Shown here piece by piece: positions 27,264 to 36,294 of a DNA stretch of 64,000 bases. Made by a program: the position numbers and the translations under genes. The stretch is from Paludisphaera borealis (GTDB lineage: Bacteria; Planctomycetota; Planctomycetia; Isosphaerales; Isosphaeraceae), in assembly GCF_001956985.1 (NCBI RefSeq), contig NZ_CP019082.1, forward strand, positions 4,960,001-5,024,000. The letters run 5' to 3'. Under the pieces are notes generated by a model. It was not told the origin of the DNA, did no database searches, and saw nothing but the letters and a program-made list of their open reading frames with translations. Position 1 is the first letter of the stretch. Each line of letters starts with the position of its first letter.

Positions 27264-27371
27264 ATGAAAATGAAATCGTTAGGAGTTGAGGGGTCCGCGC
27301 TTCCTCGCGTGATCATCACGCGATCCGGTCGCCCCCTTCAACCTGACTCCTTGCGCTCATCCTCTCCGTAG
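27264..27371 (+). CDS. Possible 35-aa leader ORF before a DUF1559 gene
   Basis: An ATG at 27264 follows a strong Shine-Dalgarno (GGAGG, 4-base spacer) and opens a 35-codon frame beginning MKMKSLGVEGSALPRV. It ends 49 bases before the DUF1559 start. A 17-base palindrome, CGCGTGAT-C-ATCACGCG (27306-27322), lies inside it. It could be a leader peptide or a chance ORF; composition alone cannot decide. Confidence 0.25.
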   Translation: MKMKSLGVEGSALPRVIITRSGRPLQPDSLRSSSP

Positions 27372-27420
27372 TTGCTTGTTTCTCTTCTTCGTTGATCCGA
27401 GATTTTCACAGGGAGGCGTC

Positions 27421-28446
27421 ATGGCACGTCGTCGTGCTTCCGTGCGCGCAGCGTTCACGTTGATCGAGCTTTTGGTTGTGATCGCGATCATCGCGGTTTT
27501 GATCGCGCTCTTGCTGCCGGCGGTGCAGTCGGCCCGCGAGGCGGCCCGCCGCATCCAGTGCACCAACAACCTCAAGCAACTCGGCCTGGCGATGTCGACT
27601 TATCACGACGCTCTGGGCACGTTCCCTCCGGGCGCTCGCTACGTCGGCTGGGGAACCTGGTATCACTATTCGCTACCGTTCTTGGAGCAGGGCTCGGTTT
27701 TCAACGCGTTCAACTTCATGGGGTCGAACATCACCACGCCGCAGCTCGGCTATCTTGATGTGGCGAACTCGACGGCCACGACGATCCGGCTCGCCGCGTT
27801 CCAGTGCCCGAGCGACCAGGCGACGGCGCCGATCGGCGGCGTCACCGCGGGAAACTACGCGGCCAACTACGGCAACACCGGAACCGGCCTGTTCCAGATC
27901 ACGGCGTCGAGCCCCTACTGTTGCACGTCTTACAACGGCGTGGTCTTCGGCGGCGCCCCGTTCGCGTGGATCGCCGTCGGCACGGCCCCGGTGCAGTCGT
28001 TCGCGGGGACCTACGGCGTTGCGAGCATCACCGACGGCACGAGCAACACGATGCTTCTTGCCGAAGTGATCCAGGGCCAGAGCAACGGCAGTCAGTTCGA
28101 CCTGCGCGGCTTCATCCAGTACGGCTCGTCGAGCGGCTTCGCCACCTACCTCGCGCCGAATTCCAAGCAGCCCGACCTGCTCAACGACGCGACGTATTGC
28201 GCCTACCCGTACAGCAACAACCCGCCGTGCAAGTTCCGCACCGCCTCGCCGCCGGCCTACCCCGGCGACACCACGCCGGGCATTAACGGCGACACGTACG
28301 CCGCGCGCAGCCGCCACCCGGGGGGCGTGAACTCCGTCTACGCCGACGGCAGCGTCCACTACATCAAGGATTCGATCTCGCTGCCGACCTGGCGTGCCCT
28401 GAGCACGACGCACGGTGGCGAGGTCATCAGCGCCGACGCCATGTGA
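27421..28446 (+). CDS. DUF1559 protein with type IV pilin-like N-terminus
   Basis: The 341-residue protein has the prepilin motif AFTLIELLVVIAIIAVLIAL after a short basic leader, with processing expected before F. The DUF1559 signature QSAREAARRIQCTNNLKQLGLA follows, and the C-terminal H-X9-DG motif is SRHPGGVNSVYADGSVHYI. Start set by GGGAGG 5 bases upstream. These pseudopilin-like proteins occur in dozens to hundreds of copies per planctomycete genome and are exported, but their function is unknown. A small lipoprotein gene follows 68 bases later. Confidence 0.9.
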   Translation: MARRRASVRAAFTLIELLVVIAIIAVLIALLLPAVQSAREAARRIQCTNNLKQLGLAMSTYHDALGTFPPGARYVGWGTWYHYSLPFLEQGSVFNAFNFMGSNITTPQLGYLDVANSTATTIRLAAFQCPSDQATAPIGGVTAGNYAANYGNTGTGLFQITASSPYCCTSYNGVVFGGAPFAWIAVGTAPVQSFAGTYGVASITDGTSNTMLLAEVIQGQSNGSQFDLRGFIQYGSSSGFATYLAPNSKQPDLLNDATYCAYPYSNNPPCKFRTASPPAYPGDTTPGINGDTYAARSRHPGGVNSVYADGSVHYIKDSISLPTWRALSTTHGGEVISADAM

Positions 28447-28514
28447 GCCGGCCGCCCCGCGTCGATTTCATTCCATCAGGCCGTCACATGAAAGCGAAAG
28501 AAGGAACCGCCCCG

Positions 28515-28691
28515 ATGCGCAAGTTCGTCCTCATCGCCGTGCTCGCCACATTCACCAGCGGGATCGTCGGCTGCGGCGACTCCTCCGCGCCCGCCTCCGG
28601 CTCGGAAGGCCCGAAGCCTCCAGGCGTCCCCACCAGCGGACCCGAGGCGCCCAAGGCGCCGAAGACGTCGAAGGCCGCCAAGAAGCATTGA
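28515..28691 (+). CDS. Small lipoprotein downstream of DUF1559
   Basis: The 58-residue product MRKFVLIAVLATFTSGIVGC... carries a lipoprotein signal with C20 as the lipidated cysteine. The mature part is only 39 residues, rich in P, G, S and K, and probably disordered. The start is the ATG after AAGGAA; in-frame starts further upstream (28443, 28488) would bury the signal. Small lipoproteins of this kind often follow DUF1559 genes in planctomycetes. Its role is unknown. Confidence 0.7.
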   Translation: MRKFVLIAVLATFTSGIVGCGDSSAPASGSEGPKPPGVPTSGPEAPKAPKTSKAAKKH

Positions 28692-28720
28692 CGCGACCGC
28701 GACCGCCGATCGAGTACGCC

Positions 28721-28759
28721 GGGCGAGGCGAGGGGCGAATCCCTCGCCTCGCCCGTTTT
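28721..28759 (+). terminator. Rho-independent terminator after the DUF1559/lipoprotein genes
   Basis: Perfect 14-base arms GGGCGAGGCGAGGG (28721-28734) and CCCTCGCCTCGCCC (28741-28754) enclose a 6-base loop, followed by GTTTT. It lies 30 bases after the lipoprotein stop and 12 bases before the end of the convergent oxidoreductase gene. Confidence 0.85.
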
Positions 28760-28770
28760 CGTTGCGGCGG

Positions 28771-30531
28771 TCAGGCTCCGCCGCCTGTGCCAGTGCCGGG
28801 GTAGGTCTTGCCGTCGATCGTCCACTCGGTCGGGGTCTTGCGGCGGACGAGAGCCTGGAGTTCCTCAATCCGGCCGATCTCGTCAAGCGAGGAGCGGCCG
28901 TTTCTCGCCATGTCGGCGGCGGCGACGCCCGCCGCCGTGCCGCTCGACCATTCGATCGGGTGGAGCCGGGTCGCCGCGTTGGCCAGGAAGCTTTGCGCCA
29001 TCGTCTTGCCGGCCGCGAGCAGGTTGCCGAACCGCTCGTTGGTCAGGGCGCGAAACGGGATGTAGAACGGCAAGGTATCGTGGGCGGCGACGATGTAGGC
29101 CGGCATCGCGCAGGTCGAAAGCGGATGGACGTCCGACGGATACGCCCCCAGGGCGACGCGGTCGAAGAACCGCCGGCCCGTCTTCTTGCCGGCCGAGCCG
29201 GCGAGGTCGCCCCCCTTGAGCACGAAGCCGTCGAGGCCCACCGAGCGGCGGGTGTCGCGAATGTACGGCATCTTCGCGAGGCCGTGGCCGGTGCCGAGCG
29301 CGTCGCGGTCGAGCGTCACCTGGCGAGGGTCGATCCCCTCCGGCGCGTGGGCCTTGAACCAATCATGCCAGCCGAGCGCCCGCTGCTCGGCGGCGGCCAT
29401 GACGGCGAGGTCGACGCCGCCCCGCCAGTCGCCGCCCTGGGCGTCGGTCTCGGCGCGGGAGAGGAACAGGTAGCCGAACGGATAGTCGTTGCCGCCGGCC
29501 TTCAGCTTGGCCGAATACCCCCAGTTTTGCAGGCAGAGGTCTCCCACGGCCGCCGCCCCGCCCCCCTTGGCGCTCTTGATCCGGCGATAGGTCCAGACCT
29601 GGTTCCAGGCGTCGCCCTGGCCGTGGAACTCGTCGAAGCCGAAGCCGCCGACCCCCTCGGGCCCCGGGGGCTCGTCGACCGGTCCGGCGTTTAGCCGCTG
29701 GACGAAGTCGAACACGGTCGACTGCCCGCAACGGTCGTCGCCCAAGCGGCCGCCGTCCTCGGACTCGACCCCCTGGAGGTACGGCGAGCCGGCCAGCACG
29801 AGCAGCTCGCCCCACTCGGTCGCGTCGATGAAGACGACGTGGCGGCCCTTGCCGGCCTCGAACCGGAGCACCGACTTCGCGAACCGATCGGACGGCTCGG
29901 GGCTGTACCAGTCGGCGAGGTCTTGCGACAAATGCCGGTCGTAGCCCGCTTGAGCGACTCCCGGCCTCGGCGTTCGCCGGACGGCGACGATCGCGGTCAC
30001 GAGCCCCTTGCCCGCGTCGGCCTCGACCCGCTTGACCACCGTGTCGCGGAAGACGACGAGCGTCCCCTTCGCGACCAGCGACCGTTCGAGGGGGAGCAGG
30101 TGCTGGTCGAGGAAGTTCCGGGGCTCGAAGCAGTAGTTGCTGACCCAGCCCTTGCCGGGGTTGCCTGTGGCGTCGAGCATCGCGCGGAAGTTCGGAGTCA
30201 TGTTCACGCGGTCGCGGGCGATCGCGGCGACGTCGTACTCGGCGCCCGTCTTCTTGTCCTTGACCTTGTGCCAGGCCTCGTCGATCGCCGACACGGCGCT
30301 GGCAGTGAGCTGGCCGCCGACCCAGTCGGTCGGCTCGATCAGGCAGGTCCTCGCGCCGCTCTCCGCCGCCGCCACGGCCGCCGCGAACGCCGCCGTGGTT
30401 CCGCCGGCGATCACGACGTCGAAATCCCGGAAGACCTCCTCCCCCGCCGCCCGGGCGCCGTGCCACTCTCCCGAGGCCGCCAGCCCCGCCAGCCCCGCCA
30501 ACCCCGCTCCGAGAAACCCTCGTCGTCGCAT
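28771..30531 (-). CDS. Exported FAD-dependent oxidoreductase
   Basis: The 586-residue protein has an N-terminal signal (RRRGFLGAGLAGLAG, Tat-like) and a dinucleotide-binding fold with VVIAGGTTAAFAAAVAAAES and LIEPTDWVGGQLTASA, matching the FAD_oxidored family (PF12831). The C-terminal FAD contact is LPFYIPFRALT ... NLLAAGKTMAQSFLANAATR. GAGGAGAAGG lies 3 bases before the start. Homologues are abundant in planctomycetes, and some neighbours of sugar-degrading loci use them; the substrate here is unknown. It is divergent from the DUF5009 gene, with about 290 bases of non-coding sequence between. Confidence 0.85.
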   Translation of the reverse strand: MRRRGFLGAGLAGLAGLAASGEWHGARAAGEEVFRDFDVVIAGGTTAAFAAAVAAAESGARTCLIEPTDWVGGQLTASAVSAIDEAWHKVKDKKTGAEYDVAAIARDRVNMTPNFRAMLDATGNPGKGWVSNYCFEPRNFLDQHLLPLERSLVAKGTLVVFRDTVVKRVEADAGKGLVTAIVAVRRTPRPGVAQAGYDRHLSQDLADWYSPEPSDRFAKSVLRFEAGKGRHVVFIDATEWGELLVLAGSPYLQGVESEDGGRLGDDRCGQSTVFDFVQRLNAGPVDEPPGPEGVGGFGFDEFHGQGDAWNQVWTYRRIKSAKGGGAAAVGDLCLQNWGYSAKLKAGGNDYPFGYLFLSRAETDAQGGDWRGGVDLAVMAAAEQRALGWHDWFKAHAPEGIDPRQVTLDRDALGTGHGLAKMPYIRDTRRSVGLDGFVLKGGDLAGSAGKKTGRRFFDRVALGAYPSDVHPLSTCAMPAYIVAAHDTLPFYIPFRALTNERFGNLLAAGKTMAQSFLANAATRLHPIEWSSGTAAGVAAADMARNGRSSLDEIGRIEELQALVRRKTPTEWTIDGKTYPGTGTGGGA

Positions 30532-30823
30532 GCCCTTCTCCTCGATGGTCCGCGTCGAACTTCCGTTGGATCCGCGCCGTGAATCCCCTTCGCGAGTCTA
30601 TCACCCGCCGATCTTCTTGGTCGAGACGCGTCTTGCGACGGATCTCACTAAAATGGAATGGGTTGTGAAGCCTAATTCATTAATCGATAGGCGGCTCTAC
30701 GGCATGGGGCGCTCGGGGGAATCCGGCCGAATCGAGTTTCCGGGATGCTTGCAGAAAAAGCTCGCGCGCGAGTAGCCTCGTGGCGTTCGCTCGCGAGTGT
30801 TGATCTGAGAATCCGATTCAACC

Positions 30824-32176
30824 GTGACCGAGGACGACGTGACGTACCTAGCCGATCCGATCGATGGTCCACCCATCGAGCCGCGGGCCGTGCCGACCAA
30901 CCGCCGGGTCGACTCGGTCGACGCGCTGCGGGGGTTGACGATCCTGCTGATGGTCTTCGTCAACGACCTGGGGCCGGCCGCCCCGTCGTGGATGCACCAC
31001 ATCGAGCCGCCGTCGGCCGACGGCATGACGCTGGCCGACGTGGTCTTTCCGTGGTTTCTGTTCATCGTCGGCGTGTCGATCCCGCTGGCCTTCGAACGTG
31101 CGTTCGCGGCCGGCGCGTCCGTCAGAGGGCAGGTCGGTCATATCGTGATTCGCACGGCCGCGCTCTTGCTTCTGGGCGTGATCGGGATGAACAGTGACGA
31201 GCACCAAGGCCTCGGCGGCTCGCAGTGGAGCCTGCTCGCGTTCATCGCGATCCTTCTGGCCTGGTCGAGCGTTCCCAAAGAAACAGGGACGAAGCGGACG
31301 TTGTTCCTGGCGTTGAAGGCGGTCGGCGTCGTCGGGCTCTTGATTCTGCTGGCGATCTTCCGCCGCAAGCCGGTCGATACAAGCTTGCCGTTTTACGGCC
31401 CGGTCGAGGGCTGGGTCTGGATGAGAACCGAATGGTGGGGAATCCTCGGCCTGATCGGCTGGGCCTACCTGACGGTCGCGCTTTTGACCCTCTGGCTGGG
31501 CCGGCGTCGCGAGTGGCTGGCCGGCTCGATCGGGGTGCTAATCCTGCTCCACCTCGCCATGAATCACGGCGGCCTGTTCGCGCATCTGGAGCGCAAGGCG
31601 TGGCTGGGGCCGCTGCTGCCTCTGCTGCAGAGCCTGAGTCACGGCGTCGATTCTCTCAATCAATACGTCGGGCTCGGCGATGCGACGGGCTCGCTGGCGG
31701 CGATCACGATGGCCGGCTGCCTGCTCGGCTCGATCCTCCGCCGCGACAGCGACGTGGCGGCGCCCGACGAACGGGTCACGTGGACGTCGACCTTCGTGGT
31801 CGGCCTGCTGATCGCCGGATTCGCGACCGACACGTTCGAGGGGATCAACAAGATCGCCGCGACCCCGACATGGTGCCTCTGGTCGGCGGCCCTGGCCGCG
31901 GCGGTCTGGCTGGCGCTGTACCTCGTGATCGACGTCGCCGGCTGGCGCGCGTGGTCGATCCTCGTCCGCCCGGCCGGCGCCAACCCGCTGGTCGCCTACT
32001 TCCTCCATCCGATCGTCATCGGGGCCGTCTCCGCCTCGGGCCTCGGCGACGCCCTCCTGGGATACCAAGGATCACACAACCCGGCGGTCGTCGTCGCCGG
32101 CTCGTTCGCCATGGCGGTGGTCGTCTGCGCCCTGACCGGGCTGCTCGCCCGCCTGGGACTTCGGGTGCGGCTGTGA
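30824..32176 (+). CDS. DUF5009 / heparan-alpha-glucosaminide N-acetyltransferase-like membrane protein
   Basis: The N-terminal stretch RVDSVDALRGLTILLMVFVN and the following VVFPWFLFIVGVSIPLAFER identify the DUF5009/HGSNAT-like acyltransferase family. The protein has about 11-12 transmembrane helices and ends with NPLVAYFLHPIV. Human HGSNAT moves acetyl groups across the lysosomal membrane to glucosamine; bacterial members (NagX-like) probably modify amino sugars. The start is uncertain: GTG at 30824, or GTG at 30839, which has GAGG in front. Both give the same conserved core. No operon partner is close. Confidence 0.8.
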   Translation: MTEDDVTYLADPIDGPPIEPRAVPTNRRVDSVDALRGLTILLMVFVNDLGPAAPSWMHHIEPPSADGMTLADVVFPWFLFIVGVSIPLAFERAFAAGASVRGQVGHIVIRTAALLLLGVIGMNSDEHQGLGGSQWSLLAFIAILLAWSSVPKETGTKRTLFLALKAVGVVGLLILLAIFRRKPVDTSLPFYGPVEGWVWMRTEWWGILGLIGWAYLTVALLTLWLGRRREWLAGSIGVLILLHLAMNHGGLFAHLERKAWLGPLLPLLQSLSHGVDSLNQYVGLGDATGSLAAITMAGCLLGSILRRDSDVAAPDERVTWTSTFVVGLLIAGFATDTFEGINKIAATPTWCLWSAALAAAVWLALYLVIDVAGWRAWSILVRPAGANPLVAYFLHPIVIGAVSASGLGDALLGYQGSHNPAVVVAGSFAMAVVVCALTGLLARLGLRVRL

Positions 32177-32459
32177 GCACGGATTGAACCCGTCGTTCTC
32201 CGACGATCAGATCGTTTGGACTTTGATATCTCACCGACGTAATATTCCCGCGAAGCGTCGACTTTCTGATTCGTCGTGGACGTCGATAGGACGGGAAAGA
32301 GTTGGTCCGACCTGACTATCTGAAAAAAATGACCCAGAGTAGAATCAGGCGACCCGCGGAATCGGCTTGCGCTATGCGTGCGTGGTTGGCTGGCTGATTG
32401 CGAAGTGATCGCGCCGAGGATTGATGCGCACGGGGACCGCACGGATTGGGGGTGCAACA

Positions 32460-33776
32460 ATGCGTCTTTGCCTGGTCGAGGATCTCGCCGTAGCCGGACT
32501 CGAACCGCTGACTCTCACCCGGCCCGTGTACGAGCTTTGGCTCGGTTGCTCGACGCTGGGGGCCAAGATCGCCCGCGCCTTCGGGGTCGGGACGGGGCCG
32601 AACCGGCGGGGGGCGTTGATCCGCAACCACTTGACGGCGGTGCAGAGCCGGCGCGACCCCCACGTGGTGCTTAACGATCGCGACTGGCTGGCGCGCGGGC
32701 CGGTGGTGGCGGCGTGCGGCCGCTGGGTTCCGCCGCTGGGTTTCGAGGCGCCCGACGCCAGCGTCCCCTGGGTCGGGCTGTGCGACGGCCAGCCGGCGTT
32801 CGTCTACGCGGGCCCCGACGATGTGGTGTCGCTGGAACTGAACGGCGTCGACGACTGGTTCGAGAAGATGGCGTCGCGCTACCCCAACGAGGAGGTCGGC
32901 GGCGAGTGGATCGGTCGTCCCTGGGACCTCGTGGCCCGGAACGCGGCCCACATCGAGCGCGACTTCGCGACCAGCGGGCGGCTCGCCGTCAGCAACCGCC
33001 AGCTCGCCTCGCTCGCTCTGGTCGGGCCGTCGAATCGGCTCTGGATTCATGAGACCACCCGGATCGACCCGTACACGGTCTTCGACACGACCAACGGACC
33101 GATCATCATCGGCGCGGGCGTCTGGGTCCAGCCGTTCACCCGGGTCGAGGGGCCGTGCTACATCGGCCCCGACTCGCAGCTCTTCCGGGCGAACATCCGG
33201 GGCGCGGTCTCGATCGGCCCCAACTGCCGGATCGGCGGCGAGGTGGAGGCGTCGATCGTCCAGGGGCACTCGAACAAGTACCACGAAGGCTTTCTGGGCC
33301 ACGCCTACGTCGGCGAGTGGGTGAATCTGGGCGCGATCACGTCGAACAGCGACCTTCGCAACGACTACGGCGAGGTGATGGTGCCGTTGCAGGGCGATCC
33401 GATCGCCACCGGGCAGGCGAAGGTCGGCTGCTACATCGGCGACCACACGCGGACCGGCATGGGCTCGATGCTCAACACCGGCACGGCGATCGGCGTGATG
33501 TGCAACGTGCTGCCGGCCGGCTTGCTCTTGCCCAAGCACGTGCCGTCGTTCACGGCCGTCCTGTACGGCCGCGTCGAGCCGGGGTTCACGATCGACGAGC
33601 TGTTCGCCACGGCCCGGATCGTCATGTCGAGGCGCGGAAAGGTCTTCGACGAGCACGAGGAACAGCTCTATCGCGGCCTGTACGAGCAGACCCGCCTGGA
33701 GCGGGAGCGCGCCTTCCAGCGGACGCGGGAGCGGCGTCACGACCTCTGGCCGATCGCCCAGGCGAATTCGCGGTGA
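32460..33776 (+). CDS. GlmU-like putative sugar nucleotidyltransferase with left-handed beta-helix
   Basis: The 438-residue protein begins MRLCLVEDLAVAGLEPLTLTRPVYEL, which is typical of the 'GlmU family protein' group (NTP_transf_4), not of classical GlmU. The LxxGxGTRM nucleotide loop is absent. From about residue 185 the hexapeptide repeats of a left-handed beta-helix follow, including IIIGAGVWVQPFTRVEGPCY and GAVSIGPNCRIGGEV. The conserved HSNKYHEGFLGHAYVGEWVN and NLGAITSNSDLRNDYG stretches are shared with acyltransferase active sites. The start is the ATG preceded by GGGGGTG. The substrate is unknown; UDP-sugar metabolism is likely. Confidence 0.75.
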   Translation: MRLCLVEDLAVAGLEPLTLTRPVYELWLGCSTLGAKIARAFGVGTGPNRRGALIRNHLTAVQSRRDPHVVLNDRDWLARGPVVAACGRWVPPLGFEAPDASVPWVGLCDGQPAFVYAGPDDVVSLELNGVDDWFEKMASRYPNEEVGGEWIGRPWDLVARNAAHIERDFATSGRLAVSNRQLASLALVGPSNRLWIHETTRIDPYTVFDTTNGPIIIGAGVWVQPFTRVEGPCYIGPDSQLFRANIRGAVSIGPNCRIGGEVEASIVQGHSNKYHEGFLGHAYVGEWVNLGAITSNSDLRNDYGEVMVPLQGDPIATGQAKVGCYIGDHTRTGMGSMLNTGTAIGVMCNVLPAGLLLPKHVPSFTAVLYGRVEPGFTIDELFATARIVMSRRGKVFDEHEEQLYRGLYEQTRLERERAFQRTRERRHDLWPIAQANSR

Positions 33777-33923
33777 GGTTCCGAACCCGGCCGGCCCGGG
33801 CCGAGTCCATCAAGGGCGGCTCTTAAAGGCGGATTCCCAGGGAAAAGCGTTCACGCCACTTGCCGAGCGCTCTACGATTGGGAATACTGCCGTCGCAACG
33901 ATGCCCGCCCATTGAGAACCCCG

Positions 33924-35033
33924 ATGCCAACGCTAGTCGCGCAAGCGGAGCCAGGAATTCAGGATGCGTCCCATGCGAAGATCGACGACCGGCGCAAAAC
34001 CGCGCAGCCGTCGAAAGCCTTGAGCGAGCCGGCGGCAGCGGCTCCCGCACTCCACGCGTCGCACGCTCCCGACCTGCGCGGGTACATTTACCTGGGGATC
34101 ATGATCCTCGTCGGGTCGACGACGTCGCCCCTGGCCATGCTGGTCGTCAGGCAGCTTCCGGTCGGGCTGGTGCCGCTCTTGCGATTCGGCTTCGCGGGTC
34201 TGTGCCTGATTCCGTTCATCGGGGGCCTCAACCCCTTGAAGGAGCTGGTGCGCCACGACTGGCGGCGGCTGGCGGTGGTCGCGGCCTTCTGCGTGCCGAT
34301 CAACCAGTGGTTTTTTCTAAACGCCGCTCGGCTGGGGACGAACGCGCACGTTGGGCTGTTCTACGCGATGGTCCCCCTGGTCGTCTGGGTCCTGGCCTGG
34401 CGGCTCGGGCATGAACGGCTCGACCTCAGTCGGCTCGGCGGAATTCTTGTGAGCATCAGCGGGGTCGTGGTGATCGGCGTCGGCAACCTGCTGGGGGGCG
34501 AATCGTCGTCGCTTGAGCAGACGAGGGCGGTGATGCTCTCGGACCTCCTCCTCATCGGCGCGGTGATCTCGTGGGGGGCGTATGTGGCCCTGAGCCGGCC
34601 ATTAGTCCTCCGCCACGGCGCGATGCCGGTTCTGGCCGGCACGTTCCTGTTCGGCTTCTTCCTCCAGATCCCGATCGCGCTGGCGACCGCGACGCAGTGG
34701 CCGTCGATGCTCAAGCTGGCGACTCCGTCCGCCTGGATCAGTCTGATCGTCCTGGCCGGGTTCTTCACCCCCTTGAACCTGGCGCTCCAGAACCTGTCGC
34801 TCCGCCGCCTCGACGCCAGCCAGGTTGCGACCTTCAGCAACGTCGCGCCGGTGTTGACCGTGGTCTGGGGCGTCTGGCTGTTCCACGAAGCCCTCTCGCC
34901 GGCCCTGGTGGTCGGCGGCTTGCTGACTCTCGGCGGCGTGATCTGGACCAGCCGCCCCGCGCCGGCCTCGCGGCGTACCACCCCGCGCACGTCGCTGGCG
35001 GGCGAAGCCCCGGCGGCTTGCCCGATCGATTGA
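33924..35033 (+). CDS. EamA/DMT-superfamily transporter
   Basis: After a polar leader of about 50 residues the protein has ten hydrophobic helices in two five-helix halves (two EamA domains). Typical motifs are LVPLLRFGFAGLCLIPF in the first half, NLSLRRLDASQVATFSNVAP in helix 8, and WLFHEALSPALVVGGLLTLGGV near the C-terminus. Members export or exchange small metabolites such as amino acids or nucleosides; specificity cannot be read from sequence. I start at the ATG (33924); a TTG four codons earlier is possible. Confidence 0.85.
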   Translation: MPTLVAQAEPGIQDASHAKIDDRRKTAQPSKALSEPAAAAPALHASHAPDLRGYIYLGIMILVGSTTSPLAMLVVRQLPVGLVPLLRFGFAGLCLIPFIGGLNPLKELVRHDWRRLAVVAAFCVPINQWFFLNAARLGTNAHVGLFYAMVPLVVWVLAWRLGHERLDLSRLGGILVSISGVVVIGVGNLLGGESSSLEQTRAVMLSDLLLIGAVISWGAYVALSRPLVLRHGAMPVLAGTFLFGFFLQIPIALATATQWPSMLKLATPSAWISLIVLAGFFTPLNLALQNLSLRRLDASQVATFSNVAPVLTVVWGVWLFHEALSPALVVGGLLTLGGVIWTSRPAPASRRTTPRTSLAGEAPAACPID

Positions 35034-35123
35034 AGGCGCGGTATCTTGCCTTCCTGTCAGAGGACGAGATTTGCTTGCGCTTTTCTCGATCATGGTGAGT
35101 GACGGCTTGATCAGGATGACGCG

Positions 35124-36293
35124 ATGGCGAAGAGGCAGAGTGCGGACCCCCGGGCGAAGCAGGCCGGGGGCGCGTTGATCGTGCATGTGACGAGCCACGG
35201 CTTCGGCCATCTCAACCGCACGGTGGCGGTGATCAACCAGGTGCCGGTCGATGTCCCGGTCGTGATCCGGTCGCATCCCGACCTGTTCCCGAACTGGCGC
35301 GAGCGGCTGCTCCGGCCGGCCGAGCTTGTGCCGCACGCCTCCGACGCCGGAGCCGTCAACCCCGCCGGAGGCAGCGGCGCGACCGACGCGGCGGCGACCC
35401 TCGAACGCGCCTTGCGCGTGCATAATAAGGCGTTGTTCCGGCTCGACGACGACGTCGCCTACCTTCAAGCCGCGAACGCCGGGGCCGTGCTCTGCGACGC
35501 GCCGCCGCTCCCGTTGGTCGCGGCCCGCCGCGCGGGGGTGCCGGGGTTCTTGCTCGCCAACTTCACCTGGTACGACATTTACGAGCCCTACGCGCGGTCG
35601 GCGAGTGCCGATGCGAAGCGCCTGGTCGCCGACTACCGCGAGGCGTATCGCCAGGCCGAAGGCGTGTTTCGGGCCGAGCCGGCGCTCAAGATGAGCTGGC
35701 TGCCGAACCAGATCGACGTCGGTCTGGTCGCCAATCCCGGCCGCGACCGCTCGAAGGAGCTTCGGAAACTGCTGGGCCTGGGGGAGGCCGAGAAGCTCGT
35801 CTACTTCTACATCGGCCGATACGGCCAGGACGACCTCGACTGGGAACGGCTCGGTTCGTACGCCCGGCGCGGGGTGCATTTCGTCGGCTATCACGCGGCC
35901 CCGGTGGGAACGCCGGCCAACCTGCATCTGGTGTCGGCGAGCGAATGGTCGGGGGGCGATCTGATCGCCTCGACCGACGCGGTCGTGGCCAAGGCCGGCT
36001 ACGGCACGGTCAGCGAGGCGATGGCTCATGGCCGGCCGATCCTCTACCCGCCGCGCCAGGGATTCTCCGAATACCGGGCGCTCGACCGCGCCCTCCGCGC
36101 CTGGGGGGGCGGAGTACCTCTCTCGTCGCGCGACTTCGCCGGCATGCGGCTCGACCGGGCGCTCGATCGAGCCTTCCAGGTCGAGCCGCTGAAGTCCCCC
36201 TATCCGGTCGACGGCGCGGCGACGGTCGCCCGCCGACTGACCGAAGTCTGCCGGCCGGCCGGGACGCCCGCGCGACGAGCGGATTCGGCTTAG
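35124..36293 (+). CDS. GT-B type glycosyltransferase-like protein
   Basis: The N-terminal domain has a glycine/histidine loop HVTSHGFGHLNRTVAVI like that of MurG and plant UGT relatives. The C-terminal half shows the nucleotide-sugar-binding pattern DAVVAKAGYGTVSEAMAHGRPILYPPR. Conserved LANFTWYDIYEPYA separates the domains. The 389-residue length fits a single GT-B enzyme, and there is no signal peptide, so it acts in the cytoplasm. The closest annotated relatives include N-terminal domains of L-arabinokinase-type proteins. It ends one base before the convergent ferritin stop codon. Confidence 0.7.
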   Translation: MAKRQSADPRAKQAGGALIVHVTSHGFGHLNRTVAVINQVPVDVPVVIRSHPDLFPNWRERLLRPAELVPHASDAGAVNPAGGSGATDAAATLERALRVHNKALFRLDDDVAYLQAANAGAVLCDAPPLPLVAARRAGVPGFLLANFTWYDIYEPYARSASADAKRLVADYREAYRQAEGVFRAEPALKMSWLPNQIDVGLVANPGRDRSKELRKLLGLGEAEKLVYFYIGRYGQDDLDWERLGSYARRGVHFVGYHAAPVGTPANLHLVSASEWSGGDLIASTDAVVAKAGYGTVSEAMAHGRPILYPPRQGFSEYRALDRALRAWGGGVPLSSRDFAGMRLDRALDRAFQVEPLKSPYPVDGAATVARRLTEVCRPAGTPARRADSA

Positions 36294-36294
36294 A

